64,000 nt of DNA from Streptomyces chryseus (GCF_014650755.1 NZ_BMVO01000001.1:248001-312000); one strand, 5' to 3'. Shown: positions 44,309 through 52,698, numbered from the stretch's first letter. Notes: generated by a model from the letters alone, not told the origin. Translations and numbers: made by a program.

Positions 44309-45291
44309 TGAGGTTCCTGCTGACCGACGAACAGGCCGCTTTCGGGCGTTCCCTGGAAGCGATGCTTTCGGCGGCGGACAGCCCGTCGGCCGTACGGGCG
44401 TGGGCTGCCGGAAACGCCGTTCCCGGGAACGCGCTGTGGGCGCGCCTGGGATCCGCCGGGGTCTTCGCGCTGGCCGTTCCCGAGGAGTACGAGGGCGTGG
44501 GCCGACTGCCGGTCGAACTGGCCGTGGCGTACGTGGAACTCGGGCGGTACGCCGTGCCCGGCCCGGTGGTGGAGACCGTCGCGGCCGCCGCGCTGCTGGC
44601 GCGCCTGGCCGAGCACGGCGAGGCGGGCCCCGCGAAGCGGCTGCTGCCGGCGCTGGCCTCCGGCGGGGCGAGCGCCACGCTCACGCTGCCCGGCGGGGGT
44701 CCGTACGCGCTGGACGCGGATGCGGCGACGTACGTCCTCGCCGTGCACGGCGACGAACTGCGGCTCGCTCCCGGGCACGGGGCGCTGCGCGCGTCCTCGG
44801 ACCCGGCGCGGCGGCTGTACCGGCCCTCACCCGGGGGCGAGTTGCTGGCCTCGGGGCCCGCCGTGCGGGCGGCCGCCGGGTACGCCGCCGACTGGGCGGC
44901 GTTCGCCACGGCGGCGCAGTCGCTGGGAACAGGGCTCGCGCTGCTGGAGCGGACGGTGGCGTACGCCAAGCAGCGCACGCAGTTCGGGACGGCGATCGGC
45001 GGGTTCCAGGCGGTCAAGCACCGGTTGGCGGACACCCTGGTGGGTCTGGAGTTCGCCCGGCCGCTGCTCTTCGGCGCGGCACTGTCCATGACGACCGCCG
45101 ACATCGCGGCCGCGAAGCTCACGACGGGCGAGGCCGCGTACGCCGCCGCGCGGACGGCCCTGCAGGTACACGGAGCGGTCGGCTACACGGAGGAACTCGA
45201 TCTGTCCCTGTGGCTGCGCAAGGCACGTCCGCTGCGGGACGCGTGGGGGACGCCGTCGGACTGCCGGCGGAAGGTGCTGGCTGGTTCATGA
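44308..45291 (+). CDS. Acyl-CoA dehydrogenase, short partner subunit type
   Basis: A 327-residue acyl-CoA dehydrogenase-fold protein, shorter than the ~380 residues of homomeric enzymes. It has MRFLLTDEQAAFGRSLEAML, VPEEYEGVGRLPVELAVAYVELGRYAVPGP, LEYAKQRTQFG-like VAYAKQRTQFGTAIGGFQAVKHRLAD, and LQVHGAVGYTEELDLSLWLRKA. The middle beta domain is compact. In steroid degraders such short FadEs form alpha2beta2 heteromers with a longer partner, here most likely the preceding gene, with which it overlaps. Resembles the FadE31/FadE33 group by length. The stop codon lies in the first of five TTCATGAC repeats. Confidence 0.85.
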   Translation: MRFLLTDEQAAFGRSLEAMLSAADSPSAVRAWAAGNAVPGNALWARLGSAGVFALAVPEEYEGVGRLPVELAVAYVELGRYAVPGPVVETVAAAALLARLAEHGEAGPAKRLLPALASGGASATLTLPGGGPYALDADAATYVLAVHGDELRLAPGHGALRASSDPARRLYRPSPGGELLASGPAVRAAAGYAADWAAFATAAQSLGTGLALLERTVAYAKQRTQFGTAIGGFQAVKHRLADTLVGLEFARPLLFGAALSMTTADIAAAKLTTGEAAYAAARTALQVHGAVGYTEELDLSLWLRKARPLRDAWGTPSDCRRKVLAGS

Positions 45292-45369
45292 CATCTGATT
45301 CATGACATCCGGCGGTTCATGACATCCGGCGTGCCACCTGGTGATTCATGACGGCCGGCGATTCATGAC
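45285..45369. repeat. Five TTCATGAC repeats at a convergent gene junction
   Basis: TTCATGAC occurs at 45285, 45299, 45316, 45345 and 45362, partly followed by ATCCGGCG. Each contains the palindrome TCATGA, a stop codon on both strands. The first copy provides the stop of the acyl-CoA dehydrogenase gene and the last that of the PPOX gene on the other strand. Confidence 0.75.
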
Positions 45370-45863
45370 ACTTCGCGGGCCGGTTCGTCACCGTTGCCCC
45401 GGCGGATCGTCCGCACCGGACGGCCCGGCCGCCAGGTGCGCACGACGAGTTCCCCGCCCTCGATGGAGGTGGCGACCACCTCGGTCGGCTCGACCCGGAA
45501 CAGATGGAACGGCTCAGGCGGCGCGACCTCGCCGGAGAACCGGGCGATCACCTCCGGGTCGGTGACCTCCACCGCCCGGCCGCTGACCCGCACGTCGCCG
45601 TCCCGCAGGTCGTCGCCCGCTCCGGGGTTCGCCTGTACGGCGAAGCGCGGATCGCGCCGGAGATCCTGCGCCTTGCGTGAGTACGGCATCATGCCGAGCC
45701 ACAACTCGCCGTGCAGGAAGGTCACTTCGAGCCCGGTCACACGCGGCGATCCGTCTTTGCGGATCGTCGCCAGGACGTGGTGCTTGTACTGCTGGAACCG
45801 TCGCTGCACGGCCTGCGCGAACTGCGGCTGCGCCCGTTGGAAGTCTGTCCAGTTGGTGACCAT
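45363..45863 (-). CDS. Pyridoxamine 5'-phosphate oxidase-family protein
   Basis: A 166-residue split-barrel flavin/F420-type protein: HHVLATIRKDGSPRVTGLEVTFLHGELWLGMMPYSRKAQDLRRDPRFAVQAN is characteristic of the PPOX family, in which actinobacterial members bind FMN, F420 or heme. The cofactor and substrate cannot be fixed by reading. ATG at 45863 (MVTNWTDFQ) was chosen as the start of the conserved region, with only a weak GAAGG upstream. It is divergent from the flavin monooxygenase gene, and repeated palindromes lie between them, so both may answer to one regulator. Confidence 0.82.
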   Translation of the reverse strand: MVTNWTDFQRAQPQFAQAVQRRFQQYKHHVLATIRKDGSPRVTGLEVTFLHGELWLGMMPYSRKAQDLRRDPRFAVQANPGAGDDLRDGDVRVSGRAVEVTDPEVIARFSGEVAPPEPFHLFRVEPTEVVATSIEGGELVVRTWRPGRPVRTIRRGNGDEPAREVS

Positions 45864-45927
45864 GCCTTCAGTGAACCCCGGATACCCGACACCTCTTGTC
45901 GGCATTTCTGCTCCCAACGCTTGTGGG

Positions 45928-45996
45928 CCAACAGCCGTTGACACCGGAGCGCGGCCTGCTTTACATTGACAACGAGCGTTGACCAACAACCGTTGG
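45928..45996 (+). promoter_or_regulatory. Promoter with repeated CCAAC...GTTGG palindromes
   Basis: Promoter TTGACA (45938-45943), 17-18 bp, TTACATT (45961-45967) is nearly consensus. It is surrounded by related palindromes: CCAACAGCCGTTGA (45928-45941, overlapping the -35), CAACGAGCGTTG (45970-45981, over the predicted start point) and CCAACAACCGTTGG (45983-45996, just before the AGGAGG ribosome site). A fourth, weaker copy lies near 45913-45927. This looks like a repressor-binding array. Confidence 0.7.
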
Positions 45997-46011
45997 CACC
46001 AGGAGGTCGCC

Positions 46012-47508
46012 ATGAAGGGCACGACCGGAACCACTTCTCAGCGCCACGTCGTCGTGGTCGGCGCGGGCCCCACCGGGCTGCTGCTCGCCGGTGACCTGGC
46101 CGCCGCGGGCATCGCCGTCACGGTGGTGGAGCGGCGCCCGCCGGGCATCAGCAATCTCACCCGGGCGTTCGGGGTGCACGCCCGCACGCTGGAACAGCTC
46201 GACGCGCGCGGTCTCGCCGACGAACTCCTCACCACCGGCCGGATCATCACCCGGCTGCGGCTCTTCGGCTCCCTGTCGGTCGACCTCTCCGGCCTCCCTT
46301 CGCGTTACCCCTGCATGCTGGTGACTCCGCAGTACGAAGTGGAAAGGCTTCTGCTGCGCCGGGCCGAGCAGAACGGCGCCACGTTCGTGTACGGAACGGA
46401 GGTCACCGGACTCGCGCAGGACGAGGCGGGTGTGACGCTCGATGTGCGCCGGGGGGACGGAACGGCCGGGACACTGCGCGCCGTCTACGCGGTCGGCGCC
46501 GACGGGGTGCGCAGCGCGGTGCGCGAGGCCCTCGGGGTGCCCTTCCCCGGTCACGCGGTCATCAAGTCGATCGTGCTGGCCGACGTGCTGCTGGCGCGGG
46601 AGCCCGACCGTACGGTCGCGCTCGACGGCAGGGGCTCGGCCTTCGGCTTCATCGTCCCCTTCGGTGACGGGTACTGGCGCGTGGGCGGCTGGGACCGCAC
46701 GCGCGGCGAGATCCCCGACACCGCGCCCGTCGGGCTGGACGAGCTGCGCGAGATCGTCCGACGCGCCTTCGGCAGCGACTTCGGTATGCACGAAGCCCGT
46801 TGGATGTCCCGGTTCCACAGCGACGAACGCCAGGTCCCGCACTACCGGGTGGGCCGGGTCCTCCTCGCCGGCGACGCGGCGCACACCCACTCCCCGGCCG
46901 GGGGCCAGGGCATGAACACCGGCCTCCAGGACGCGGCCAACCTCGGCTGGAAGCTCGCCGCCGTGGTGAACGGGCAGGCCCCGGACGGCCTGCTGGACTC
47001 GTACCACGACGAACGGCACCCCGTCGGCAGGGCCGTGCTGCGCAGCAGCGGCGCGCTGGTCCGCCTCGCCATGGCCCACACCCCGCTGCGGCGCGGACTG
47101 CGCGCCGTGCTGACCCTGGCCGCCGGTCACGTGCGGCCCGTGACCCGCGGGGCGGTCGGCCGGATCACCGGCATCGGTTACGCGTACGGCGCTCCGCGCG
47201 GCGCCCACCCGCTCACCGGCCGCCGGGTGCCGGACGTCGACCTCACGGAGGGCCGGCTGTACGCGCTGCTGCGCGCCGGGCGCTTCGTACTGATCACGCC
47301 GCGCGGCGCGCGGACCGAGCACGACGAGCGGCTCACCGTGGCGCACTGGGCGAGTGACCGCCGTACGACGCTGCTCGTCCGCCCCGACGGGTACGCGGCC
47401 TGGGCGTCGGAGATTACGGCTGCCGGCTCCGTGACGGCCAGGATCGCCCCCGGCGGGATGCGGGTCTCCTGGACGTCCGCGCCGCGCACCTCGATACCGC
47501 ACACCTGA
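46012..47508 (+). CDS. FAD-dependent aromatic monooxygenase
   Basis: A 498-residue class A flavin monooxygenase: GxGxxG in VVVVGAGPTGLLLAGDLAAAGIAVTVVERR, RAFGVHARTLEQLDARG, the DG motif YAVGADGVRSAVREALG and the FAD site GRVLLAGDAAHTHSPAGGQGMNTGLQDAANLGWKLAAV. The C-terminal thioredoxin-like domain of phenol hydroxylase relatives is present. Members hydroxylate phenols, polyketide anthracyclines or inactivate rifamycin and tetracycline; the substrate cannot be told. ATG 46012 has AGGAGG directly upstream. It seems tightly regulated by a palindrome array at its promoter, as in drug- or phenol-inducible genes; no obvious regulator gene lies adjacent. Confidence 0.9.
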   Translation: MKGTTGTTSQRHVVVVGAGPTGLLLAGDLAAAGIAVTVVERRPPGISNLTRAFGVHARTLEQLDARGLADELLTTGRIITRLRLFGSLSVDLSGLPSRYPCMLVTPQYEVERLLLRRAEQNGATFVYGTEVTGLAQDEAGVTLDVRRGDGTAGTLRAVYAVGADGVRSAVREALGVPFPGHAVIKSIVLADVLLAREPDRTVALDGRGSAFGFIVPFGDGYWRVGGWDRTRGEIPDTAPVGLDELREIVRRAFGSDFGMHEARWMSRFHSDERQVPHYRVGRVLLAGDAAHTHSPAGGQGMNTGLQDAANLGWKLAAVVNGQAPDGLLDSYHDERHPVGRAVLRSSGALVRLAMAHTPLRRGLRAVLTLAAGHVRPVTRGAVGRITGIGYAYGAPRGAHPLTGRRVPDVDLTEGRLYALLRAGRFVLITPRGARTEHDERLTVAHWASDRRTTLLVRPDGYAAWASEITAAGSVTARIAPGGMRVSWTSAPRTSIPHT

Positions 47509-47668
47509 CCGCACCGGCCGGTGACCGTGGCCGACCGCACGGCCGACGGCCGGGTCAGCGCGCCCGTGCGCCCGCGCCCTTGCGCGTCTGCTCCAGGCTC
47601 GGCACGCGGTCGGCTCATGGCCTCGGGCACACGGCCTCGGCACATCGCCCCGGCGGCCGCGACGCGGT

Positions 47669-48223
47669 TCAGTCGCCCGGCGTCAGGGTGACGATCGCCG
47701 CGTGGCCCCGGGTGGACAGGGCGCCGGGCGTGCCGGTCACGACGGCGTCGTACCGGGTGAGGGTGACGTCGTCGAACGTCGCCGTTCCGTCCAGAGCGAC
47801 GACCACCACCGTCCCGCCGGGCGGGACCGCCACGTCGAGACCGCCGCGCACCACCGCGACCCGTGCGGCCGTCCGGCCCCTGCGGTGCATGACGTTGAAG
47901 TTCACGACCCGGCCGCCGAGCAGCCGGCAGTCGGTGGCGGCGTCCCCCGGGAAGTGCTGAGGAACGTACCGCTCGTCGACGAGCCGCCGCTCCCCACTCA
48001 CCGTGAGGTCCATCCCCGTGCCCTCAACCACCGTCAGGATCCTGTCCACCTCCGGAAACACCGAGAAGGAGCCGTCCCCCTCGACCTCCGCCAGACTGAT
48101 CCGCCAGTCGAAGTGGGCCGTTCCCGCGCCTCCGGGGGCGGCCGCGATCTCCCGCGTGACCCCGCCGCCGTTCTTCCACGGCACGGCCTCGCGGTCGGCC
48201 GCCCTCAGCACCTGGACCGTCAT
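47669..48223 (-). CDS. HutD/Ves family cupin-like protein
   Basis: A 184-residue protein of the HutD family: VPWKNGGGVTREIAAAPGG near residues 15-33, the DWRISLAEVEGDGSFSVFPEVDRILTVVEGTGMDLTV core, and FPGDAATDCRLLGGRVVNFNVMHRRG. The fold is a bicupin. Some members sit in histidine-utilisation operons, but no hut gene is near, so that role is not supported here. Its ATG (48223) overlaps the stop of the VWA gene upstream by four bases, indicating coupling. The 160 bp to the convergent monooxygenase stop contain no convincing hairpin. Confidence 0.88.
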   Translation of the reverse strand: MTVQVLRAADREAVPWKNGGGVTREIAAAPGGAGTAHFDWRISLAEVEGDGSFSVFPEVDRILTVVEGTGMDLTVSGERRLVDERYVPQHFPGDAATDCRLLGGRVVNFNVMHRRGRTAARVAVVRGGLDVAVPPGGTVVVVALDGTATFDDVTLTRYDAVVTGTPGALSTRGHAAIVTLTPGD

Positions 48224-48936
48224 CGCACGATGCCCCGCGCCCGCGCCGCCGCCAGCCAGGCCGGGAACTCCCGCACCAACTGGTCGTACAGCTCGGTGTC
48301 CGAGACCTGGCGCGGGTCCGCTCCGGCGTGGAAGTACCCCGCGTTGTCGACCGGGCGCTTGGCCGGGACGGCCAGCTCGTCAAGTCTGCGCAGGAAGTCG
48401 AACTGGGTGCTGCGCGTGTTGCCGAAGCCCACGAACTGCCAGAACAGCGGCAGCTTCGCGGCCTTGCAGACATAGCGCTCGGCCGCGAGCTTGTTGATCG
48501 GCCCGCCGTCGGTCTGGAAGACGACCAGCGCCGGCGCGGTGGACCCGCTGTCGAGGTAGTGGTCGATCACCGCGTCCATGGCCAGGTGGTAGCTGGTCTT
48601 GCCCATGTGCCCGAGCCCGGCGACGATCTTGTCGATCCGGCCGTGGTGGTTGTCGAGGGCGATGTCCGTGATCGCGTCGACGTCCGTGGAGAAGAAGACG
48701 AGGGGCACGCTTCCGTCGTCGTCCAGGTTGGCCGAGAGCCCGAGGACCCGGTCGGCGAGCGCCTGCACGCTGCCGTCCCGGTAGTACGGCTTCATGGAAC
48801 CCGAGTAGTCGAGGACCAGATAGACGGCGGCACGCTGCCCGTCCAGCCCGTGCTTGCGCAGCGAGACGCCCGCGCTCTTGTAGAGGCTGACGAGTGCGGG
48901 AGCGGTCTCCTCGACCTTGTGGAGGCTTATCGCCAC
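48220..48936 (-). CDS. VWA-domain protein (TerF/tellurium-resistance type)
   Basis: A 238-residue von Willebrand A domain: MIDAS motif DYSGSMKP (Asp43, Ser45, Ser47), the conserved threonine in GHMGKTSYHLAMDAVIDHYL and QTDGGP. The opening SLHKVEETAPALVSLYKSAGVSL is shared with Ter-cluster VWA proteins. It is cytoplasmic and probably a metal-dependent protein-protein adaptor. I prefer GTG 48936, which has GGAGAG seven bases upstream; an ATG at 49008 would add a 24-residue low-complexity head without a ribosome site. It is coupled to the HutD-like gene. Confidence 0.87.
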   Translation of the reverse strand: MAISLHKVEETAPALVSLYKSAGVSLRKHGLDGQRAAVYLVLDYSGSMKPYYRDGSVQALADRVLGLSANLDDDGSVPLVFFSTDVDAITDIALDNHHGRIDKIVAGLGHMGKTSYHLAMDAVIDHYLDSGSTAPALVVFQTDGGPINKLAAERYVCKAAKLPLFWQFVGFGNTRSTQFDFLRRLDELAVPAKRPVDNAGYFHAGADPRQVSDTELYDQLVREFPAWLAAARARGIVR

Positions 48937-49082
48937 GTCGGGTCTCTCCGTTTCGTACGGGGCCGGCAGGAAGCTGACAGGAACAGGGGTCGTGAGGGTT
49001 CGGGGCATGAAGGTGTGGGGGGGCGTGTCCGAGATTACGGGGCCGGTGTCGGCGGCCGTCCGGGGCTCTGGTTCTGCCGCCT

Positions 49083-49694
49083 CTACGGCCGCGTACCGCG
49101 CTCGCGCTCGGCGGCTTCCAGCTCCTCGATGTCCGCCAGCATGGCATCGGCGAGATCCCGCTCGGCGGCGTAGTGCCGCTCGGCCCACTTGAGGGTGAGC
49201 GCGGGGTACGCCCACGCCGCCTCGTCCTTCGCGCTCTCGATGTCCGTCAGCGCCCGCCCGCGCATCGCCTCCGCGAACTCCCGGTGCTGCCGCAGCACTT
49301 CGCGTGTCTGCTCGGGTTCGAGGAGGTGGCCGAGCCAGAGCCGCAGCATCGGCCCGTGCTTGAGCACCGGCGGGTCGACGGGTGCCTCCCGGGCCCAGGT
49401 ACGGACGGCGTCCGTGCCCGCGTCGGTGATCCGGTACACGCGCTTGTCGCGGGTGCCGGTGTCCTGGACGATCAGGCGCGAGGTCGCGAAGCCGGTCTTC
49501 TCCAGCCGCTTCAGCTCGCTGTAGATCTGACTGAACGACGGGCTCCAGTAGAAGAAGCGCAGCGACGCGTCCGCCCACTTCTTGAGGTCGTAGCCGGACA
49601 ACTCCCGGCCGAAGGACAGCAGTCCGAGCACCGCCCAGCTCGTCGCCGGCAGCGCGGGCCGCTCCCCTTCCTTCCCCTGCCTCTTCAGCGTCAC
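49083..49694 (-). CDS. PadR-family transcriptional regulator
   Basis: A 203-residue PadR/Vir-type regulator: ATSWAVLGLLSFGRELSGYDLKKWADASLRFFYWSPSFSQIYSELKRLEKTGFATSRL is the winged helix domain, with KRVYRITDAGTDAVRTW closing the wing. A C-terminal Vir-like helical domain (EQTREVLRQHREFAEAMRG onward) provides dimerisation. PadR proteins usually repress phenolic-acid or drug-response genes. The nearest plausible target with repeated palindromes is the flavin monooxygenase promoter 3 kb away, but this is speculation. It precedes the VWA gene on the same strand with a 146-bp gap. Confidence 0.9.
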   Translation of the reverse strand: MTLKRQGKEGERPALPATSWAVLGLLSFGRELSGYDLKKWADASLRFFYWSPSFSQIYSELKRLEKTGFATSRLIVQDTGTRDKRVYRITDAGTDAVRTWAREAPVDPPVLKHGPMLRLWLGHLLEPEQTREVLRQHREFAEAMRGRALTDIESAKDEAAWAYPALTLKWAERHYAAERDLADAMLADIEELEAAERERGTRP

Positions 49695-49793
49695 GGACCG
49701 CAGTCTACGGGCGGAGGGCAGGGGCGGACGGGGTACGGAGACGGGGACAGCGGCGGGGTGCCGCCGGGAGCCTTCCCCACCCCTCCATGCCTG

Positions 49794-49825
49794 GACCTAC
49801 CCGCACCGCTATGCGCGGTGTCCGC
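49794..49825 (+). repeat. 32-bp exact repeat, copy 1
   Basis: These 32 bases are identical to the minus strand of 57381-57412 in the gltB leader. The unit includes a CACCGC-TATGC-GCGGTG hairpin and an ATG codon. Its right end coincides with the first base of recognisable SDR sequence. Confidence 0.9.
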
Positions 49826-50107
49826 TTTACGCGGCGTACGGAGCGACGAAGTTCGGCCTGCCGGCCCGCCCCGTTCCGCCGCGCTGGATCTCGCGCCGTA
49901 CGGATCCGCGTGAACTCGGTGCATCCGGGCGCCATAGACACCCCGCTGGTGGCGTCGGTCGCGGACCGGGACTGGTCGCACCTGCCGCTCGGGCGGATGG
50001 GGCGGGCCGAGGAGGTGGGCGAGGTGGTGCGCTTCCTGGTGTCGGGCGCCTCGTCGTACATCACCGGGGCCGAGCTGACCGTGGACGGCGGCTCGACGAC
50101 CGGCTGA
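49825..50107 (+). pseudogene. Remnant of an SDR-family gene, frameshifted
   Basis: The catalytic Tyr-Lys motif LYAAYGATKFGL is read in one frame from 49825. The following expected helix, SAALDLAPYG, appears in a second frame near 49873-49908. After PYG a missing base shifts to a third frame that continues IRVNSVHPGAIDTPLVASVAD, LGRMGRAEEVGEVVRFLVSGASSYITGAELTVDGGS to the TGA at 50105. The N-terminal half with the cofactor site is absent. An ATG-started frame (49787-50107) covers only the last part in phase and its N terminus is not SDR-like. It is therefore a decayed gene, about 90 codons of an original ~250. Confidence 0.85.
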
Positions 50108-50201
50108 CGGCCCGTCGGCCGCCACGGGCCGTGCGTTATCTTGAGCGGCGCCGACCCCACCGGCTCTCCCCCCATCAGCCCAGAAGTCCAAGGAGCCGGC
50201 C

Positions 50202-51098
50202 GTGGAAGCCGCTGTCACGACGTGTTACCGCCACCCCAAGTACGAGACGTACGTGAGCTGCACGCGCTGCGATCGGTACATCTGCCCCGACTGCATGCGC
50301 GAGGCGGCCGTCGGGCACCAGTGCCCCGAGTGCGTGAAGGACGGCCACAGGTCGGTCCGCCAGGCCCGCACGGTCTTCGGCGGTTCGGTGGCCGGCGCGG
50401 CCGCGCCCGTGGTGACGTACACGCTGATCGCGTTGAACGTCCTCGCCTACCTGGGCGAACTGGCGCGCCCCGACATCGTCCCGCGGTTCGGCATGCTCGG
50501 CTGGGGGGTACTGGGCCCGGAGAGCGGGGTCCACCCGGGGCCGAGCGTCGCCGGGGTCGCGGAGGGCGAGTGGTACCGGCTGTTCACCGGGGCCTTCCTC
50601 CACCTGAGCCCGACCGGCGGCACCTTCGGGATCATGCACATCATGATGAACATGTTCTGCCTGTGGAACATCGGCAGGACGGTCGAGGAGCAGCTCGGCC
50701 GGGCGCGCTACGCGGGGCTCTATCTGCTGTCCGCGCTCGGCGGTTCGGTGCTGGTGTACCTGATCGCGCCGCACGGCATCGTCGTGGGCGCGTCGGGTGC
50801 GATCTTCGGCATCTCGGCCTCGTACTACGTGATCTGCCGCCGCCTGGGCCACGACATGCGGGCCGTCAACCGCTTCCTCGCCGGGCTCCTGATCTGGATG
50901 GTCGTGTCGGCCCTGTTCACCTCCTGGCAGGCCCACCTGGGCGGGCTGCTCACCGGCGGACTGGTCAGCCTGGCCCTGGCGTACGCGCCACGGAAGAACC
51001 GCACGGCGATCCAGGTGATCGCGGCCGCCGGTGTGCTGGTGCTGCTGATCGTGCTCGTACTGATGAAGACGTCGTCGCTGACGTCCTACCCGGGCTGA
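50202..51098 (+). CDS. Rhomboid-family intramembrane serine protease with N-terminal zinc finger
   Basis: A 298-residue protein. Residues 8-44 hold CYRHPKYETYVSC-TRC...CPDC...H-CPEC, a B-box-like zinc finger. Six or seven membrane helices follow. The catalytic Ser198 lies in VVGASGAIFG and His245 in SWQAHLGG; HIMMNMFCLWNIG carries the usual HxxxN of the oxyanion site. It cleaves membrane-spanning substrates within the bilayer; the zinc finger is common in actinobacterial relatives and may recruit substrates. GTG at 50202 has AAGGAG nine bases upstream. It is convergent with gltD. Confidence 0.93.
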   Translation: MEAAVTTCYRHPKYETYVSCTRCDRYICPDCMREAAVGHQCPECVKDGHRSVRQARTVFGGSVAGAAAPVVTYTLIALNVLAYLGELARPDIVPRFGMLGWGVLGPESGVHPGPSVAGVAEGEWYRLFTGAFLHLSPTGGTFGIMHIMMNMFCLWNIGRTVEEQLGRARYAGLYLLSALGGSVLVYLIAPHGIVVGASGAIFGISASYYVICRRLGHDMRAVNRFLAGLLIWMVVSALFTSWQAHLGGLLTGGLVSLALAYAPRKNRTAIQVIAAAGVLVLLIVLVLMKTSSLTSYPG

Positions 51099-51157
51099 CC
51101 GGCACGCCGGCGCGATCCGGGTCCACCGGACAGCGCGTATCCGCCCCGGAACATGGC

Positions 51158-51201
51158 GCGGCGCCTGCCCGGTGTCCGGTCGGGGACGGGGCAGGCGCCG
51201 C
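51158..51201. terminator. Terminator of the glutamate synthase operon
   Basis: A perfect 13-bp stem (51158-51170 with 51189-51201) with an 18-base loop that can form a small inner stem. It lies between the convergent rhomboid and gltD genes. Confidence 0.8.
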
Positions 51202-51245
51202 ATAGTTCCGCACGCCGTTGTACGGGACGATTCGGGGGACGTACG

Positions 51246-52698
51246 TCAGACGGTCAGCGCACGGTCCGTCGGCTTCACCGGGGCGGGCAGCTCGCTCGTC
51301 CCGGTCAGGAACCGGTCCACGCCACGCGCCGCCGAGCGGCCCTCGGCGATCGCCCAGACGATGAGCGACTGACCGCGGCCGGCGTCACCGGCGACGAAGA
51401 CGCCGTCCACGTTCGTAGCGTACTGCCCGTCGCGCGCGATGTTGCCACGGGCGTCGAGCTCCAGGCCGAACTGCTGCACCAGACCGTTCTGCTGGTCGGT
51501 GCCGGTGAAGCCCATCGCCAGGGTGACCAGCTGGGCGGGGATCTTCCGCTCCGTGCCGGGCTTCTGCTCCAGCTTGCCGTCCTTGAACTCCACCTCGACG
51601 AGGTGCAGGAACTGGACGTTGCCGTCCTCGTCGCCCTCGAAGTGGGTCGTCGAGACGGAGTAGACCCGCTCGCCGCCCTCCTCGTGCGCGGAGGTGACCT
51701 TGTAGAGCATCGGGAAGGTCGGCCACGGCTGGTTGGCGTTACGGTCCTCGCCCGGCTTGGGCATGATCTCCAGCTGCGTGACGGACGCCGCGCCCTGGCG
51801 GTGGGCGGTGCCCACGCAGTCCGCGCCGGTGTCGCCGCCGCCGATGACCACGACGTGCTTGCCCTCGGCGGTGATCGGGGAGACCGTCAGGTCGCCCTCC
51901 TGCACCTTGTTGGCGAGCGGCAGGTACTCCATCGCGAAGTGGACGCCGTTCAGCTCGCGGCCCGGGACGGGCAGGTCGCGGGAGACCGTCGCGCCGGCGG
52001 CGATGACCACCGCGTCGTACCGGCGCCGCAGCTTCGCGGCGTCGATGTCGCGGCCGATCTCGACCTCGGTGCGGAACTTGGTGCCCTCCGCGCGCATCTG
52101 CTCGATGCGGCGGTTGATGTGCACCTTCTCCATCTTGAACTCGGGGATGCCGTAGCGCAGCAGGCCGCCGATGCGGTCGGCGCGCTCGTACACCGCGACC
52201 GTGTGGCCGGCCCGGGTCAGCTGCTGGGCGGCGGCGAGTCCCGCCGGGCCCGAGCCGATGACGGCGACGGTCTTGCCCGACAGGCGCTCCGGCGGCTGCG
52301 GCGTGACGTCGCCGTTGCCCCACGCCTTGTCGATGATCGAGACCTCGACGTTCTTGATGGTGACGGCCGGCTGGTTGATGCCGAGCACGCACGCCGACTC
52401 GCACGGGGCCGGGCACAGCCGCCCGGTGAACTCCGGGAAGTTGTTCGTGGCGTGCAGCCGCTCGGAAGCGGCCGCCCAGTCCTCGCGGTAGGCGTAGTCG
52501 TTCCACTCGGGGATGAGGTTTCCGAGCGGACAGCCGTTGTGGCAGAAGGGGATGCCGCAGTCCATGCAGCGTCCGGCCTGCTTGCTGATGATCGGCAGCA
52601 GGGAGCCGGGAACGTAGACCTCGTTCCAGTCCTTGACGCGCTCACCGGCGGGACGGGTCTGGGCGACCTCGCGTCCGGTGGTCAGGAAGCCCTTGGGG

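Noticed and set aside
46012..47508. Assigning the monooxygenase to the steroid cluster
   Set aside because: It lacks the KstR2-like operator and has its own, different palindromes; sequence fits general aromatic hydroxylases.
47509..47668. A terminator between the monooxygenase and HutD genes
   Set aside because: Only short GC palindromes without a convincing stem and loop were seen.
49787..50107. A 106-residue ATG-started protein
   Set aside because: Only its C-terminal ~65 residues are SDR-like; the upstream SDR motifs are in other frames, so I list it as a pseudogene instead.
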